Source: a virus. Taken from it: a stretch of DNA of 32,575 bases. The translations under genes were made by a program, and so were the position numbers. The stretch covers positions 1 through 32,575 of IMG/VR virus record IMGVR_UViG_3300009507_000066. The stretch is one strand, 5' to 3'. Below are positions 31,083 to 32,575 of the stretch, in pieces; within the stretch, counting starts at the first letter, position 1, and the number at the start of each line of letters is the position of its first letter. Below the pieces are notes generated by a model, which did not search any database, was not told where the DNA came from, and was given only the letters and a program-made list of their open reading frames with translations.

Positions 31083-31631
31083 ATGGCTAATACGACTTTT
31101 AATGGTCCCGTCCGTTCAGTGAACGGCTTTAAAGTTATCAATGAGAACGCAACTACAGGAGCTATTACTGAGACTTCTTCTGTTGCTTCTACAGGCGTTT
31201 TTACCAATAAATATATTAAGCACGTTGGTTATGCTACAGGCGTAACAGTGAACACTACTGCTGGCGACAGCCCTACTATTGGAGAGTTCACCCAACCAGC
31301 AAATACGATCCTCACAGCTATTACTATTTTCTGCGATGTAGCCCCTGTTATTGGAACGGGCGATATCGGCTACGAGGTTGGTACATCTAGCTCTGGCGCT
31401 CAGATTGTTGCTGCGGTTGCAGATGAAATCTTGGATGGCGGCACGACCGTTGTTGTAGGCAACACCACGCTTACTGCACTAGTCCAAACAACTCAAAATG
31501 CGGCAACAGCCCCTGTCTCTGCGCAATATACTTCTGCAGAAAGAACTATCTACTGCAACATCACAAATACTGTAAATGCGACAACAGCAGGTTCGTTTAC
31601 CTTTATTATTGAGTACACTCAGATTGCTTAA
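31083..31631 (+). CDS. Virion structural protein (beta-rich)
   Basis: 182 residues, Thr/Ala/Gly/Val rich with alternating strands (TGVTVNTTAGDSPTIGEF, TVVVGNTTLTALVQTTQN). No charged-helix or enzymatic motif. This composition is typical of head or tail surface proteins, and it follows the capsid gene in the structural block. AGGAGA lies 6 bases before the ATG. The exact role (decoration, neck, tail) is unknown. Confidence 0.6.
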   Translation: MANTTFNGPVRSVNGFKVINENATTGAITETSSVASTGVFTNKYIKHVGYATGVTVNTTAGDSPTIGEFTQPANTILTAITIFCDVAPVIGTGDIGYEVGTSSSGAQIVAAVADEILDGGTTVVVGNTTLTALVQTTQNAATAPVSAQYTSAERTIYCNITNTVNATTAGSFTFIIEYTQIA

Positions 31632-31639
31632 ATTAAATC

Positions 31640-31665
31640 GGGGGGAAAAGGCTTTCTCCCCTTTT
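31640..31665 (+). terminator. Rightward terminator with following strong ribosome site
   Basis: GGGGGGAAA (31640-31648), a four-base loop, TTTCTCCCC (31653-31661, one G-T pair), then TTTT. Immediately after it, AAGGAGGT (31666-31673) is an optimal Shine-Dalgarno for the gene that starts at 31678. Confidence 0.75.
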
Positions 31666-31677
31666 AAGGAGGTTTAG

Positions 31678-32091
31678 ATGGCAGATGCTGTAACAAGCCA
31701 GACTTTAACAGATACTACCCGCCGAGCAGTAATGAAGTTTACTAACTTATCTGACGGTAGCGGGGAGGCGTCTGTTACTAAAGTTGATGTTAGCGCGCTT
31801 GCCGCTGACCCAGTAACCGGTGCGGCGTGTACAGGTGTAGTTATTGAGCACATGTATTACGATGTACGAGGCTTAGAAGTCCATCTCTTATGGGACGCTA
31901 CTACAGACGTTCCTATCTGGTACGCTACTACTGGAAATACTGGAGATTATGACTTCACTAAATTTGGTGGCCTAACCAACAATGCCGGTAGTGGTAAAAC
32001 AGGGGATATTAACTTCCTTACGACCGCAGCAGCCTCTACTGCTGGGGATACGTACACCATAGTATTATCTATGCTAAAGAGTTACGGATAA
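31678..32091 (+). CDS. Virion structural protein
   Basis: 137 residues, beta-rich (EASVTKVDVSALAA, GVVIEHMYYDVRGLEVHLLWD), ending in a run of Ala/Thr with a short polar C-terminus. It is preceded by an exceptionally good ribosome-binding site (AAGGAGGT), so high expression is expected. Similar small proteins lie in the same place in other marine podovirus-like structural blocks. Role unknown. Confidence 0.6.
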   Translation: MADAVTSQTLTDTTRRAVMKFTNLSDGSGEASVTKVDVSALAADPVTGAACTGVVIEHMYYDVRGLEVHLLWDATTDVPIWYATTGNTGDYDFTKFGGLTNNAGSGKTGDINFLTTAAASTAGDTYTIVLSMLKSYG

Positions 32092-32096
32092 CAGTT

Positions 32097-32390
32097 ATGC
32101 GGCATTATTATAAGTCTGGGGGTCGAGTAAAGAAATCCAGTATGGCTTGTAATAGGCCGCGTAGAACTCCCTCCCACCCAAAAAAATCACATGTTGTAAA
32201 AGCATGTTCCGCGGGTAAGGAACGAGTTATTCGTTTCGGGCAGCAAGGTGCTTCTACGGCGGGTAAACCAAAACAAGGTGAATCTGCCCGGATGAAAGCA
32301 AAACGTAAATCGTTTAAGGCCCGCCACAGAAAAAACATTTCTCGTGGTAACATGTCTGCAGCGTACTGGGCGGACAAAGTCAAATGGTAA
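32097..32390 (+). CDS. Basic small protein (DUF6321-like)
   Basis: 97 residues, very rich in Lys and Arg, with no acidic tail. VVKACSAGKERVIRFGQQG (33-51), ESARMKAKRKSFKARHRKN (~62-80) and the ending SAAYWADKVKW match from memory a small family often annotated DUF6321 in marine phages. It may bind DNA in the capsid or act in packaging. It begins five bases after the preceding stop. Confidence 0.75.
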   Translation: MRHYYKSGGRVKKSSMACNRPRRTPSHPKKSHVVKACSAGKERVIRFGQQGASTAGKPKQGESARMKAKRKSFKARHRKNISRGNMSAAYWADKVKW

Positions 32391-32414
32391 CAACACTTAT
32401 AAAAGGATACTGAC

Positions 32415-32575
32415 ATGCCGATTAAAATTACACCGAAGATGTCATTCAAAGAAGCATTTGCGAAAGCGCGTAAAGAACAAGGCGCTGGCGGAGTATTTGA
32501 ATACAAAGGTAAAAAGTACACCACTAACCGTGCAGACGATAAGAAAAACATGGCGAAAACGGCTACTCCAAAAGA
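32415..32575 (+). CDS. Small basic protein, 3' end outside window
   Basis: Starts with MPIKITPKMSFKEAFAKARK, preceded by AAGGA, and is open to the window edge (53 codons shown). 'FKEAFAKARKEQG...GGVFEYKGKKYTTNR' (middle, residues 11-43) has the short motif 'F..AFa.ar..G...f.w.GK.YtT' seen in phage structural-region proteins. Function unknown; incomplete here. Confidence 0.6.
   Translation, partial: MPIKITPKMSFKEAFAKARKEQGAGGVFEYKGKKYTTNRADDKKNMAKTATPK

Noticed and set aside
1-32575. tRNA or rRNA genes, integrase, insertion sequence
   Set aside because: No tRNA-like T-arm/acceptor pattern, rRNA segment, tyrosine or serine recombinase motif or transposase was seen by eye. A tRNA scan would be needed for certainty.

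Overview
The window is part of the genome of a tailed bacteriophage, probably a marine podovirus-like virus. A rightward block encodes terminase, a long P22-type portal, scaffold and a Mu gpT-like capsid protein. A leftward block encodes a complete DNA replication set: family A DNA polymerase, archaeo-eukaryotic-type primase/helicase, SNF2 helicase, RecB/Cas4-like nuclease and a candidate ssDNA-binding protein. No rRNA, tRNA, integrase or insertion sequence was recognised. The host cannot be fixed from the sequence. The family assignment (relatives of the SAR116 phage HMO-2011 or similar marine groups) is an inference from gene content and order.

Layout. The first 3.15 kb (+) is the 3' part of a very large virion-associated 'PLxRFG'-type protein. 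It meets the leftward block tail to tail at a strong leftward terminator (about 3.15-3.18 kb). From 22.65 kb down to 3.25 kb nearly every gene is on the minus strand. Read in the direction of transcription these are: a small PD-(D/E)XK nuclease; an unknown 180-aa protein; a 55-aa membrane protein between two terminators; a roughly 740-bp gene-free region full of repeats; a three-gene cassette (310-aa unknown, MoxR-like AAA+ ATPase, HExxH/VWA protein); a SleB-type cell-wall hydrolase; two unknown proteins of about 290 aa; a run of about a dozen small genes, five of them too short for a 60-residue cutoff; then polA, nuclease, HNH-like, SNF2 helicase, excisionase-like HTH, ssDNA-binding candidate and primase/helicase. 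From 22.76 kb rightward lie terS, terL, portal, a small coiled-coil gene, a GroES-like co-chaperonin, scaffold, a small virion gene, a decoration-like protein, major capsid protein, two further virion-type proteins and a basic protein. A partial small gene runs off the right edge.

The most unusual part is 18.4-22.2 kb. A perfect 18-bp palindrome, GTTAGTGAGCTCACTAAC, occurs five times there plus once with one mismatch. Two copies lie inside the 310-aa gene, both in the frame reading VSELTN. Between the palindromes at 21.0-21.2 kb are three near-identical 30-bp direct repeats. The same stretch holds tandem 10-bp repeats, an AT-rich tract and a near-consensus leftward promoter ahead of the MoxR/VWA cassette. 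This looks like a replication, partition or regulatory centre tied to a poorly described MoxR-VWA module. No role has been shown by sequence alone.

Working together: the leftward genes would copy and process phage DNA, with the SleB hydrolase contributing to lysis; the rightward genes package DNA and build the head. Gene spacing is extremely tight, with many TGATG/ATGA overlaps and Shine-Dalgarno motifs inside the preceding gene, so translational coupling is likely through most of the leftward block.
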